Made by a program: the position numbers and the translations under genes
Part shown: positions 8,392 through 17,269 of the stretch, piece after piece
Numbering within the stretch: position 1 is the stretch's first letter
Layout: each line of letters begins with the position of its first letter
Notes under the pieces: model-generated
Seen by the model: only the letters and a program-made list of their open reading frames with translations
What the model was told of the DNA's origin: nothing
Database searches by the model: none
From: JALHFZ01 sp963674625
GTDB taxonomy: Bacteria; Synergistota; Synergistia; Synergistales; Aminobacteriaceae
Assembly: GCA_963674625.2 (NCBI GenBank)
Contig: CAXXXO010000004.1
Coordinates: 682,001 to 746,000, forward strand
DNA: 64,000 nucleotides
Reading direction: 5' to 3'

Positions 8392-9894
8392 ATGAGGTTT
8401 GGGTTGAAGCAGATGGGCCTATGGGGATTGTTTTCTTTTTGGTTTATTTTTTCGCCCCTGCCCGCTTTGAGCGCCAACCGGACGCTGAGCAGGGCGCCTG
8501 TTGTTCCATTCCCTCCCCTGGCTGCGATCCCCTCCGAGGTTTTTTTCTCCCGGGACATTGCTGAAAAAATCGGCCGCACCGTGACCGTATCGGGAGTCTA
8601 CTACGGAGGCTCCATTCCCATGATCATTGACGATATATCCCGAACCGACTACAACATGGAACTTCCTCCCGGTTCCTTTCTTCCTCTTGAGGGTCCCCGA
8701 CCAGAAGAGCTCAAATCGGGCGATTTGATCACCGTTTCCGGCCTTCTGGCAAAACCGGAACCTGCATCACCCCTCCATGCTGCCCCCGCGGTTCTCAAGA
8801 TGGCGAGCCCGGACGCCATCAAAATCTCCAAACCCCGTTCTCTTCCGGCCGCAAAACTGAGGCCGAAAAAACCGGAAGTTTTCCGCAGGCTTGAAAAGTT
8901 CCGCCCGGAAGATCTCGTGCCCGGAAGACGTTTTGCGGTCCTGATCGCGGGAGGCGGCGGGCCGGAAAACAACCACGTACGGTACTGGAACAACCTGCTC
9001 ACCATGTACAGCATTCTCCTGGGGCGGGGTTTTATGGCTGCGGACATTTTCGTGTATTACGCCGACGGCCTTGAGCCGGACCCGGAACAGGAAGGAAAAA
9101 TCGCGGGCGCCATGCCCGTCAGCGGGATGGCAAACCGAACGAACATCCAAAGCTGTTTCCGAAATCTCGGCAGAATTGCCGGGGGAAAGGACTTTATCTA
9201 TATTCTCTGCAGCGACCACGGGGGAGGATTTCTCGAAGCCCCGGAAGGCCCGAACAGTCCGGGCCTGCGGGGAGGAAGAATCACTCAGATCGGAGAGCCC
9301 GATGATGCCATATCCGAGTCCCGGTTCACGATGGATCTCAACTCGGACGGGGACACAACAGACGTCCTCCGGGCGGACGAAAGCCTTTCCATGTGGACGG
9401 GAAGGTATTACGACGATGATTTTGCGGATGACCTCAGCCAGGTGGCCCGGTACGGGAGCATGGTCATCCATCTTGAACAATGCTACAGCGGCGGCTTTCT
9501 CGACGACCTCAGGGCGCCGAACCGCGTTATCATGTCCGCCGCAGGAGAGCAGCGGGGATCGAGGGCTCACTCCTCCTCTTCTTCCAATCCCCAGTCCGTG
9601 CAGCAGTATGACGAAATTCTTTACTGGTTCATCACCGCCCTTCTCGGAGAGACTCCCGACGGAGACTACCTCCTCGACCGGAACGGGAATCCATGGACGC
9701 CAAACGCAGATGACGACGGAAACGGAAGGGTGAGCGTTCTCGAAGCCTTCATGTTCGCCAGGAGAATGAACATGAAGGACAGCACTCCCTGGTACGAGGA
9801 CAACGGTCAGCCGGGCTGCGTCAAGGTGAACCTGGATACCCGGAACATTCCGGAAGGAAAGGACGGCTGGTTCGGGAGCAGAGTGTTTTTCTGA
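8392..9894 (+). CDS. Secreted caspase-like (clan CD, C13/C14-type) cysteine peptidase
   Basis: This 500-residue protein has an N-terminal Sec signal (about 1-28, ending PLPALSA), then an OB-like segment (about 50-125), then a caspase-like domain at about 175-410. The domain opens with RFAVLIAGGGGPENN. It has a catalytic His in LCSDHGGGF (near 280) and a catalytic Cys in HLEQCYSGGF (near 363), each after a hydrophobic strand as in clan CD peptidases. Two acidic EF-hand-like loops are visible: DLNSDGDTTD near 320 and DADDDGNGRVSVLE-like sequence near 440. They suggest calcium binding. A ribosome site (GAGGAGG) precedes the ATG. It is monocistronic. Cell location is inferred as periplasmic or outside. 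The substrate is unknown. Confidence 0.82.
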   Translation: MRFGLKQMGLWGLFSFWFIFSPLPALSANRTLSRAPVVPFPPLAAIPSEVFFSRDIAEKIGRTVTVSGVYYGGSIPMIIDDISRTDYNMELPPGSFLPLEGPRPEELKSGDLITVSGLLAKPEPASPLHAAPAVLKMASPDAIKISKPRSLPAAKLRPKKPEVFRRLEKFRPEDLVPGRRFAVLIAGGGGPENNHVRYWNNLLTMYSILLGRGFMAADIFVYYADGLEPDPEQEGKIAGAMPVSGMANRTNIQSCFRNLGRIAGGKDFIYILCSDHGGGFLEAPEGPNSPGLRGGRITQIGEPDDAISESRFTMDLNSDGDTTDVLRADESLSMWTGRYYDDDFADDLSQVARYGSMVIHLEQCYSGGFLDDLRAPNRVIMSAAGEQRGSRAHSSSSSNPQSVQQYDEILYWFITALLGETPDGDYLLDRNGNPWTPNADDDGNGRVSVLEAFMFARRMNMKDSTPWYEDNGQPGCVKVNLDTRNIPEGKDGWFGSRVFF

Positions 9895-10005
9895 TGGTTG
9901 CGAGTGAAATGGATCGAACTGTCTCCTGTAATCTCCGGAAAAACTGAAAAAGTGAATGTAGTTCGAACTCTGCACTGGTGAAGAGAGGGGCCTTTTCCAG
10001 TCGGG

Positions 10006-10064
10006 GCCGCCACGAAACGCCGCCATCCCTGGTTTGTTCAGTAATGCCGGCGTTTCGTGGCGGC
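10006..10064. repeat. 17-bp perfect inverted repeat in a convergent spacer
   Basis: GCCGCCACGAAACGCCG (10006-10022) is matched exactly by its complement at 10048-10064 with a 25-base loop. It sits between the ends of the caspase-like gene and the acnX small-subunit gene. It may stop transcription from both sides, but neither arm is followed by a T tract. Confidence 0.7.
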
Positions 10065-10083
10065 AGGCTCGGGTATCTTTCCG

Positions 10084-10506
10084 CTAAGCTTTTTTCGTGA
10101 CGGTGATCCTCTGATTGTCCGCGTCCACCTTGACCCAGTCTCCGTCCTCTATGAGCTCGTAGGGGTCCTGTTCAACCCTGTCCACCAGGGGGACCTCCAC
10201 AACGTAGACCGAGGAGACGAGAACCGGCTCCGCATCCCGAACGATCATGGCCAGAGGCAGGTTTCCCTTTTCCTTCATCTGGTAGAGGCCGTCGAGCTGG
10301 ACCACTGAGCTTCCCTTGCCGGAAGTAAGCAGCAGGACCTTGTTGGCCAGGCTTTTCCCCTTGAGATGGTGGTTTTTGTCCAGAAGCTCTCCAGTCTCGG
10401 GATCGCAGAGATAAAAACAGACTGCCTCCCGGGAGACGATGGCCTCACCTTCGGCGCAGCCTCCGATCAGCTTTCTGCACCCAACGGTCATCGAATTTGC
10501 ACTCAT
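10084..10506 (-). CDS. Aconitase X swivel domain (small subunit, DUF126)
   Basis: This 140-residue protein matches the AcnX swivel domain: GGCAEGEAIVSREAVCFYL near the start and GKGSSVVQLDGLY in the middle (the Ser-rich loop that caps the active site in aconitase-type enzymes). It overlaps the large subunit by 4 bp (ATGA), the usual arrangement for two-subunit AcnX. Known AcnX enzymes dehydrate phosphomevalonate in archaea or cis-3-hydroxy-L-proline in some bacteria. The substrate here is unknown; the transporter and racemase in the same operon suggest a small hydroxy-carboxylate or hydroxy-amino acid. Confidence 0.88.
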   Translation of the reverse strand: MSANSMTVGCRKLIGGCAEGEAIVSREAVCFYLCDPETGELLDKNHHLKGKSLANKVLLLTSGKGSSVVQLDGLYQMKEKGNLPLAMIVRDAEPVLVSSVYVVEVPLVDRVEQDPYELIEDGDWVKVDADNQRITVTKKA

Positions 10507-11729
10507 TTCGCTTCCCCCCTGACGGCAGCCTCAATGCATTCGGGCAGGCTGCGGAGGACAAAGGGCAGTCCCCTTCTCTTCTGGTAATGTGCGCATTTCG
10601 CTGAATCAGTGAGGTTGAGCATCCCCTTGAATCCGTCGAAGCATGGCTCGTCCATGCACGTATCCGGAACGGTCCTGATGCCCCCTGCCTCGAGGATCTC
10701 CAGGTGGCCGCTTCTTTTCGCCAGTTCAATGGCGTCGAAGGAGCTGAGAATCCAGAAATGGATGTCCTCGTGAATTTTCCGCCCTTTCAGAAGGTTGGCC
10801 GCATCCTTGAGCTGCCCGTAGGTGTAATGGGGGCAGCCGAGAAGGACGAGATTGATCTTTCCGGGAGGGTCGCTCACGAGCCGCTCCACTTCGTCGAGAT
10901 CCTCCCTGGTGACGGTGAGCTCAGTCTCCGGGCTGTTTCCTCCGAAGGCGGCCTCCAGGGTCGGGGCTTCCGGGGTAACCCCCACGATGTGGAACATGGG
11001 CATCGCCCCGCTCGTGCTCGATTCGGTGGTGAAGTAAAGCAGCTCCTCCGGAGTGGGACGGTTCCAGGAGAAGGCTTTTTTCTTGAGGATGATCACAGGA
11101 ACCCGGTTTCCCGCGTGCATGCCGATGAACCAGCCGAGAAGCCCCCAGTCGTAGTATCCGTCGAGTTCGGTCTCCACCGTCACGAGCATATTTCCTTTTC
11201 TGTTTTCGTCGAGATGAAGACCGTACAAGGGTGTTCTGCCCGTGACGGCCGAGGCGAGGGCGCTGACGGACGACTCGCGGTTTGACCGCGCACCGAGGAT
11301 CGAGTTCACGTAGGGTGTAGCGCTCGATTCAGAGAATGCCACATGCTCTCCGAAGATGGGGACATTTCCTGCGAGCTCGGGAGTACAGCAGTGAGTCATG
11401 ACCGCGCCTATGCGCCGGTAAACATCCTCCGTCCGGCTTGCGAGGATGAGCTTCTCGGCGGAGACGGGATATTCTTTGTTCAGCGTCGCCACATCCCAGT
11501 TGGGATTCGTCGTTGGGGGGATCAGGCACCGGGCTCCTCCGTTCACGAGAAGTTCGCACCAGTAGGTGTCCCCCTCCTGGCCGCTCAGGGCAACGTGCGT
11601 CCTGGAGACCTTGATCATTTTTTCAGCGTCAAAGGCAAGGCCCAGGGCCACGAGCATATCCATGGCCTTCCGAACTCCCTCTCCCATCTCTCCGTCGAGC
11701 ATCCGCTGTTCTTCTTCGGTTAAATGCAC
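10503..11729 (-). CDS. Aconitase X catalytic subunit (DUF521)
   Basis: This 408-residue protein matches the AcnX catalytic domain from its first residues (MHLTEEEQRMLDGEMGEG). Candidate Fe-S ligands are the Cys pair in MTHCCTPELAG (near 117), the Cys in LLGCPHYTYGQ (near 300) and the one in DTCMDEPCF (near 360). The substrate-binding loop FSESSATPYVNS lies near 134. The family carries an Fe-S cluster and performs dehydrations. The gene overlaps larA by 10 bp and the small subunit by 4 bp. Type (hydroxyproline, mevalonate or another) cannot be decided by eye. The operon has no proline racemase and no ornithine-cyclodeaminase gene, the usual companions of the hydroxyproline type. Confidence 0.9.
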   Translation of the reverse strand: MHLTEEEQRMLDGEMGEGVRKAMDMLVALGLAFDAEKMIKVSRTHVALSGQEGDTYWCELLVNGGARCLIPPTTNPNWDVATLNKEYPVSAEKLILASRTEDVYRRIGAVMTHCCTPELAGNVPIFGEHVAFSESSATPYVNSILGARSNRESSVSALASAVTGRTPLYGLHLDENRKGNMLVTVETELDGYYDWGLLGWFIGMHAGNRVPVIILKKKAFSWNRPTPEELLYFTTESSTSGAMPMFHIVGVTPEAPTLEAAFGGNSPETELTVTREDLDEVERLVSDPPGKINLVLLGCPHYTYGQLKDAANLLKGRKIHEDIHFWILSSFDAIELAKRSGHLEILEAGGIRTVPDTCMDEPCFDGFKGMLNLTDSAKCAHYQKRRGLPFVLRSLPECIEAAVRGEAK

Positions 11730-13069
11730 CCTGCATTCCCTCCTTCTTTTTTTTCTGTTCCTTCCCGATAGGGAAAACAGGCTCCTCCGTAGGGGGAGAT
11801 GATTGCCTCCGCACCAGGGAAGTTTTTTTCCGCTTCTTCCAGCAGCTTCTCCATGCTGTTAAATCCCTTAAAAAATCCGAAGGAGTCGAGAATCTCCTCC
11901 GGAATCTCCGGACAATAGACATACACATCGGCTTTTCGAAGAACCTGTCCGTTGCTGTGGGACAAAAATCGCTCGTAAAAGGAAAACTTCCGCCCGGCCT
12001 CCCGCTCTTTCCAGAGGACGTACTCCTCCACGCCGACTTTCCGAACGAGGTCCCGGGTGAATTCGTACCCTCTGTCTGTTGGGCTTACGGAATAGTCCCC
12101 GAGGCCGTTTTCGACGCTCAGGCAGGCGATGAGCAATCCGCCGGGCCTGATTGCGGAAACAGCCGATCCGAAGGCCTTCGAGGCCTGGCAGAGATCGTGG
12201 TTCATGGGGTTGGAGCTGACGATGAGAACATCCGACTGGAATGGGACCTGAATGCCCCATGACCTTCTCGCCAGAGCGCACCCTTCCCGGAAGGCCTCGA
12301 CGGGATCGCCGCAGAAAAGCCCAATGGGCTTATTAAAGGGATCAAGAACAGTATTGATGAGGAAACAGTTCTTTTTTGCCAGAAGCGCCCCTTCTTCTAT
12401 CCGCTGCCTGACGGCGCATTCGGAGGCAAATCGGCCGATGTTTCCGAACCTTTCTTCCGCGGGGCCCATGAGGTGGGTATCCATGATCGTCTTCAGCCCC
12501 GCGCATCCGGGAAGAATATTTTTCAATCCCCCTCCGAAACCGGCCATGATGTGGGGCTCGATGGTGCCGATGAGAAAAAGAGAGTCCCCTTCCATGAGAT
12601 GCCTGTTCAGCGAGACTTCCATACCCGAAGAAGTGGTGCCGAGGGAGCAGAGTGCACCTTCAGAGAAGCAGTCATGATTGACGATTTTCATACCTCCCCG
12701 GGAGGGCACGCCCAGCCGGTGCAGTATGCTTTCCTCTGTCATTGGGGCATGGGTTCCGCAGGAGACGAGGACCGTCAGGTTTTTTTCCTGAAGACCCTTT
12801 TCCTTCAGTTTTCTGAAAAGAAGGGGAAACAACCGGCAGACCGGAGTCGGACGGGTGGCGTCATCGACGACGACGCATACCTTGGCCGAGGAGAAATCAC
12901 CCGCATGAGAAGAGTTCATGGCGATGGGTGCAGCAAGCTGTCGGTCCAGTTCGGCCTCGAGATCGATTTCATCAAAGGAAGAATCCGGCATCAGCACCGC
13001 CTTTTCAGTCCAGGACGAAGGCAGGCCGAAGCTGAGGGTCGTCTTTCCGAAAGGCAGACGGACAGGCAT
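11720..13069 (-). CDS. LarA-family nickel-dependent 2-hydroxyacid racemase homologue
   Basis: This 449-residue protein has the LarA N-terminal domain. Visible are VVVDDATRPTP (near 80), SCGTHAPMTEESI (near 115), the His in IVNHDC (near 144) and GTIEPHIMAGFGGGLKNILPG (near 190). In lactate racemase these regions bind the nickel-pincer NPN cofactor and the catalytic histidines. Homologues racemise or epimerise a range of 2-hydroxyacids. No larB, larC or larE is in the window, so the cofactor genes must be elsewhere if it is active. It starts 9 bp after dctM and overlaps acnX by 10 bp, so it likely acts on the TRAP substrate. Confidence 0.87.
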   Translation of the reverse strand: MPVRLPFGKTTLSFGLPSSWTEKAVLMPDSSFDEIDLEAELDRQLAAPIAMNSSHAGDFSSAKVCVVVDDATRPTPVCRLFPLLFRKLKEKGLQEKNLTVLVSCGTHAPMTEESILHRLGVPSRGGMKIVNHDCFSEGALCSLGTTSSGMEVSLNRHLMEGDSLFLIGTIEPHIMAGFGGGLKNILPGCAGLKTIMDTHLMGPAEERFGNIGRFASECAVRQRIEEGALLAKKNCFLINTVLDPFNKPIGLFCGDPVEAFREGCALARRSWGIQVPFQSDVLIVSSNPMNHDLCQASKAFGSAVSAIRPGGLLIACLSVENGLGDYSVSPTDRGYEFTRDLVRKVGVEEYVLWKEREAGRKFSFYERFLSHSNGQVLRKADVYVYCPEIPEEILDSFGFFKGFNSMEKLLEEAEKNFPGAEAIISPYGGACFPYREGTEKKEGGNAGCI

Positions 13070-13078
13070 TTTCCTCTC

Positions 13079-14368
13079 CTAATGGTAAAACATGTTGACA
13101 AGTCCCATGCTCAGAGAAGGCATATAGGTGAGCACGAAAAGAATGACGGTCAGAATGAAGAAGAAAGGCCATACATGCCTGGTTATCCGTTCTATTGAGA
13201 CCCCGGATATGGAGGACGCCACGAAGAGGTTCGGCCCGTAGGGGGGAGTGATGAACCCTATGGCGAGGGCGACGGTGGTGATGACCCCGAAATGGACGGG
13301 GTTCACGCCGAAAGAGGTCGCCACCGGAAGCAGAATGGGGATGAAGATAATGGCTGCCGAGATATTGTCGATGAAGCAGCCTACGATGAGAAGAACGACA
13401 TTGATGACGAGGAGGGTGACCGATCTGCTCCCTGTCAGTTCAAGGAGCATGGCGGTGATGAATTTCGGAATGCCCGCGATGGTGAGAAAACGGGCGAAGG
13501 CCATGGAAAGACCGAGCATGAAGGTGACGGCTCCGTTCACCACGATGGTATCGAGAAAAGCCTGAAAGAGATTTTCGCCGTTCAGCTCCCTATAGATGAA
13601 GAGACCGACGATCAGCGAGTAGACCACGGCGACGGCGGCCGCCTCCGTGGGAGTGAAGATGCCTCCGTAGATCCCGCCGAGGATGATCACCGGCACGAGC
13701 AGGGCGGCAAAGGAATCCTTGAAGGAGGTGAGAAGCTCTTTGGGAGAGGGGCAGGCTTCTCCCTTGGGGTACTTGTTTTTTCTGGAGACCAGGTAGGCCA
13801 CGAGCATGAGCCCCAGTCCCAGAAGAATGCCGGGTATGATCCCCGCGATGAAGAGTTCGCCGATGGAAACCCCGGTGATGATGCCGTAGATGACGAAGGA
13901 GATGCTTGGAGGAATGATGACGCCGAGGGAACCTGCCGAGGCCGTCAGGGCGGCGGCGAAACCGGCGTCGTATTTTTTCTTCTTCATCTCGGGGATCATG
14001 AAGCTTCCGATGCCCGAAACTGTGGCAACCGAAGATCCCGAGATGGCGCTGAAAAACATGCAGGCCATGATGGTCACCATGGCCAATCCGCCCGTGACGA
14101 AGCCCACCAGGCTGTCGGCAAGCTTCACGAGCCGCCTGGAGATGCCTCCGTATCCCATGAGGTTGCCGGAGAGAATGAACAGGGGAACGGCCAGAAGAGG
14201 AAAGGAATCAAGGGCGGTAAAGGCGTTCTGGCTGATGACGATGAGCGGGGTGCTGCTGGTGAAGTACATGGCGATCGCCGTGGAAACCCCCACGGAAATT
14301 CCGATGGGCACCCCGATGGTCAGGAAGAGGGCAATTCCTCCGAAGATGAGCAGAACGGAAATAAGCAT
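13079..14368 (-). CDS. dctM: TRAP transporter large permease
   Basis: This 429-residue, very hydrophobic protein has about 12 predicted membrane segments. It shows the DctM signatures AVPLFILSGNLMG, MFFSAISGSSVATVSGIG and ASAGSLGVIIPPSISFVIYG. It is the sodium-coupled transport subunit of a tripartite TRAP importer. Its ATG directly follows the dctQ stop codon with no gap, so translation is probably coupled. Confidence 0.95.
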   Translation of the reverse strand: MLISVLLIFGGIALFLTIGVPIGISVGVSTAIAMYFTSSTPLIVISQNAFTALDSFPLLAVPLFILSGNLMGYGGISRRLVKLADSLVGFVTGGLAMVTIMACMFFSAISGSSVATVSGIGSFMIPEMKKKKYDAGFAAALTASAGSLGVIIPPSISFVIYGIITGVSIGELFIAGIIPGILLGLGLMLVAYLVSRKNKYPKGEACPSPKELLTSFKDSFAALLVPVIILGGIYGGIFTPTEAAAVAVVYSLIVGLFIYRELNGENLFQAFLDTIVVNGAVTFMLGLSMAFARFLTIAGIPKFITAMLLELTGSRSVTLLVINVVLLIVGCFIDNISAAIIFIPILLPVATSFGVNPVHFGVITTVALAIGFITPPYGPNLFVASSISGVSIERITRHVWPFFFILTVILFVLTYMPSLSMGLVNMFYH

Positions 14369-14860
14369 TTACTCCGGCACCTCCCCGGAGGGACCGTCCC
14401 TGAACGAAGCGAGCGCTTCCCTGAGCTGAAAAAGCAGACGGAAGAGCATGAGTCCGGCCCCTGTGGGAACTGCGGCGTAGATCCATGCCATGGAGATGCC
14501 GAGAACGGGGGAGAGCTGATCCCTCCGGATGAGATGAGCGGTCAGCTGCCCCCCCTTCCAGACGAGAAAGATGGTGAAGAGAATCCAGATGACGAGCGAG
14601 AGGAGGTCTATTCTTTTTTTGTTCCGTGGAGAGAGCTTCTGGGTGAATGCCTCGATCTTCAGATGGGCCCTCCGTTTTGCGGCATAGGCGGCGCCGAGCC
14701 ACACCATCCACAGGAAGAGAAACCGGGCGATTTCCTCGCTCCAGGTCAGGCTCATCGCAAAGAAATACCGCATCACGACCTGCAGAAAGACAAGAAATAC
14801 CAGGACTGCAAGGGAACCCACCAGAAGATACTCTTCCAGCTTGTCGAATATTCTGCTCAT
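14369..14860 (-). CDS. dctQ: TRAP transporter small permease
   Basis: This 163-residue protein has four predicted membrane segments and the DctQ pattern QVVMRYFFAMSLTWSEEIARFLFLWMVWLG with its conserved Trp-Ser-Glu-Glu. It partners DctM in the membrane. It lies 33 bp after dctP. Confidence 0.93.
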   Translation of the reverse strand: MSRIFDKLEEYLLVGSLAVLVFLVFLQVVMRYFFAMSLTWSEEIARFLFLWMVWLGAAYAAKRRAHLKIEAFTQKLSPRNKKRIDLLSLVIWILFTIFLVWKGGQLTAHLIRRDQLSPVLGISMAWIYAAVPTGAGLMLFRLLFQLREALASFRDGPSGEVPE

Positions 14861-14893
14861 CGCTTCCTCCGCTTTCTCATCGGCACCGTCCGC

Positions 14894-15889
14894 TTATTTC
14901 AGCAGGGCTTCTATGTCCTCATAGAGTTTCTTGCCGGCCTTCTCGGAATATTTCTCCCGGACAGGACGGGTCGCCTCGACAAAGACCTTGTGTTCCGCTT
15001 CGGTCAGTTCATTGACTTCCATGCCCTTTTCCTTAAGCTCCTTGAGATTGGCCACTTCCTGCCGGGTCGTTATCTCGCGCTGCTCTTTGCAGAAAAGCTG
15101 AACGCCCTTGCGGACTACTGTCTTCAGATCCTCGGGGAGAGAATCCATGAAGCTTTCGCTGGCGACGATGGCAATGGTGGAATAGGCTTCCTTCGTCATG
15201 CTGAGGTACTTCTGCACGTCGTAGAACTTCATGTTGCGGATCACGTTGATGCTCTGCTCCTGGCCGTCCACTACGCCCTGCTGAAGAGCGGTATAGACTT
15301 CTCCGAAGGACATGGGGGTCGGATTAAAGCCCATGGCCTTGGCGGTGTCGATGTAGACAGGGTTCTCCATGACGCGGATTTTCAGCCCCGCAGTATCTTC
15401 CGGCTTGTGGATTGGTCTTTTGCTGTTCGTCAGCTGCATGAACCCGATGTCTCCGAAGCCCAGAAGATAGAACCCCTTCTTCTTCGCTCCGGCGGCGAAA
15501 GTCGCTCCGATTTCTCCGTCAAGCACCTTGTAGACTTCTTCCCGGCTGCTGAAAAGGTAGGGAAGGTCGAGAACCTGAAGCTCGGGCATAAAGGTCGAAA
15601 AATAAGTGGTGGATGGGAAGGCCATTTCCAGGGCTCCGAGCTGGATCGATTCGCAGAGCTGGCGGTCTCCGCCGAGCTGCCCGTTGGGGTAGAGCTCCAC
15701 CGCAATCTTTCCTCCGGATTCCTTCTCGATATAGGTCTTGAGAACATCCCGTGCAGCGATGTGATGGGGGTAGCTTTCAGGCACTACGTACCCCACTTTC
15801 ATGGTAAATTCTGCCGCTCCGGCGATTCCGCAGGCGCATGCTGCAAAAACAGTGAGAAGAATAGCGAAGAACATTTTTCTTGCTTTCAT
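14894..15889 (-). CDS. dctP: TRAP transporter solute-binding protein
   Basis: This 331-residue protein has a Sec signal peptide (MKARKMFFAILLTVFAACAC to about residue 26), then a DctP fold with LRV-type substrate loops. The conserved GLKIRVMENPVYIDTAKAMG contains the Arg that usually pairs with the substrate carboxylate. That predicts a carboxylic acid ligand. The ATG at 15889 follows GGGAGGG; the frame extends to 16060 but that stretch is non-secretory and covers the operator region. It is the first gene of the dctPQM-larA-acnX unit. Confidence 0.93.
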   Translation of the reverse strand: MKARKMFFAILLTVFAACACGIAGAAEFTMKVGYVVPESYPHHIAARDVLKTYIEKESGGKIAVELYPNGQLGGDRQLCESIQLGALEMAFPSTTYFSTFMPELQVLDLPYLFSSREEVYKVLDGEIGATFAAGAKKKGFYLLGFGDIGFMQLTNSKRPIHKPEDTAGLKIRVMENPVYIDTAKAMGFNPTPMSFGEVYTALQQGVVDGQEQSINVIRNMKFYDVQKYLSMTKEAYSTIAIVASESFMDSLPEDLKTVVRKGVQLFCKEQREITTRQEVANLKELKEKGMEVNELTEAEHKVFVEATRPVREKYSEKAGKKLYEDIEALLK

Positions 15890-16015
15890 ACTTTTCCCTC
15901 CCTTATGTGGAGCTGCCAATGTCCTCGCCAGCCCCTTTTTACGCTCCCATACAGAGTAGCCTCTTTTTATCCCTCGCTCCATCCTTTTTTGATATGAGAA
16001 TGGCAGTGCCGTTTT

Positions 16016-16033
16016 TAGTATGATAGTACTATT
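16016..16033 (-). promoter_or_regulatory. Candidate operator upstream of dctP (shared with hutU)
   Basis: Read toward dctP, the site is AATAGT-N4-TCATACTA, 127 bp before the dctP ATG. The same 14 fixed bases with the same 4-base gap occur 98 bp before the hutU ATG (17923-17940), in the same orientation relative to the gene. It lies between dctP and the divergent kinase gene. It is probably bound by the adjacent NarL-type regulator; it might instead be a promoter element. Confidence 0.5.
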
Positions 16034-16123
16034 GTGAATATCCCCTCCGGAAAGGAGCATTGGGAAAGTAACTTTCCTGATGCGGTTTTTCGGCGGTTCT
16101 TCTCAAATAACGGGAGAAAAAAT

Positions 16124-17269
16124 ATGGAATGGAAAAAAAAAGATCTGCCTCTTCTCGAGGATAAAATAAAGCGGCTGGAGCAGGAGGTAAAATTCACCGA
16201 AAAACTCCTGGAAATACTCCCTGTGCCTGTCTTCTACGAGGATACTCAGGGGCGGTATCTCGGCTGCAATCATGCTTTCGGCGATTTCATGGGAAAAAGG
16301 GAAGACGAAATCCTCGCCAGAACAATATTCGACATCGTCGATTCGAATACCGCTGAAACATATTATCACAGAGATCAGAAGATGATCGAAGAAAGAATAC
16401 CGAACCTCGTGGAAGAACGCCAGATGCTCCACAGCGACGGAACGTACCATGACATCGTATTCTATAAAACCCTGATCCTGAAGGAAGACGGTGATCCTTC
16501 GGGGCTGATCGGCGTCTTTTTCGACATCACCGCGAGAAAAAAGGCCGAAGGACGGGAGAGAGAGTATCTTGAGAGACTTCAGAAGCTGACCTACGCTCTC
16601 TCCATCACTCAGGAGGCGGAGCGCAAGATCATAGCCATGGAGATCCACGACTCCATCAGTCAGAATCTTGCCCTCTCGAAACTGCGTCTCCAGATGCTGG
16701 AGGAATCGGTCGAATCCCCTTTTCTGAAGGACGAGCTGAACAAGGTGGTCAGGACCCTCGATGAATCTCTGCAGAGAACAAGAAGTCAGGTCTTCGATCT
16801 CGGCCTTCCCATTCTCTATCAGTTCGGCCTCGACCACGCCATCCGCTGCCTGAAGGAAAACCTTCTCGAAAAATACGGTCTGAACGTGGCCTTCAGAAGC
16901 ACTCCTCTGCCGGATAATCTGAGCGACAATTTCAAGGCTTTTCTCTTCCGCTCCATACGGGAGCTCCTGATGAACGTGATTAAGCATGCCCGTACGAAAG
17001 AAGCGGAGCTCCTCCTCACCAGCCAGAGCGGGGAGATTCTAGCGGAGGTGTCGGATAGGGGACTCGGCTTCGCCCTGGACGACCTCGATATTCCCCATCT
17101 TTCCGGAAACTCCTGCGGACTCTTCAGTCTAAGGACAATGATCAGCCTCATGGGAGGCAGAATGGAAGTTCTTTCAATGCCGGGAAAAGGCACTACCATC
17201 AGACTTATTTTTCCTCAGGATGCCTTTTCTGAAAAGAGCGGGTATCCCGAGAGAGGACGGACGCAATGA
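16124..17269 (+). CDS. PAS-domain sensor histidine kinase (HisKA_3 / NarX-type)
   Basis: This 381-residue cytoplasmic-looking kinase has a coiled-coil start, one PAS domain (about 25-140; VFYEDTQGRYLGCN ... GVFFDITARKKAEG) and a HisKA_3 dimerisation domain with the phosphorylated His in EIHDSISQNLALSKLRLQML (near 180). A HATPase domain ends with GLGFALDDL and GKGTTIRLIF. There are no membrane segments, so it should sense an internal signal through the PAS domain. I prefer ATG 16124 (GGGAG upstream) to GTG 16034, which would put 30 low-quality residues before the coiled coil. It overlaps the regulator gene by 4 bp and diverges from dctP. Confidence 0.9.
   Translation: MEWKKKDLPLLEDKIKRLEQEVKFTEKLLEILPVPVFYEDTQGRYLGCNHAFGDFMGKREDEILARTIFDIVDSNTAETYYHRDQKMIEERIPNLVEERQMLHSDGTYHDIVFYKTLILKEDGDPSGLIGVFFDITARKKAEGREREYLERLQKLTYALSITQEAERKIIAMEIHDSISQNLALSKLRLQMLEESVESPFLKDELNKVVRTLDESLQRTRSQVFDLGLPILYQFGLDHAIRCLKENLLEKYGLNVAFRSTPLPDNLSDNFKAFLFRSIRELLMNVIKHARTKEAELLLTSQSGEILAEVSDRGLGFALDDLDIPHLSGNSCGLFSLRTMISLMGGRMEVLSMPGKGTTIRLIFPQDAFSEKSGYPERGRTQ

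Noticed and set aside
8201..8392. Possible 63-codon gene before the caspase-like gene
   Set aside because: No ribosome site and no recognisable features; it ends at the start of the real gene.
13292..15997. A 901-codon open frame on the plus strand
   Set aside because: It is antisense to dctM, dctQ and dctP, is His/Asp/Glu-rich in the manner of shadow frames, and resembles no protein.
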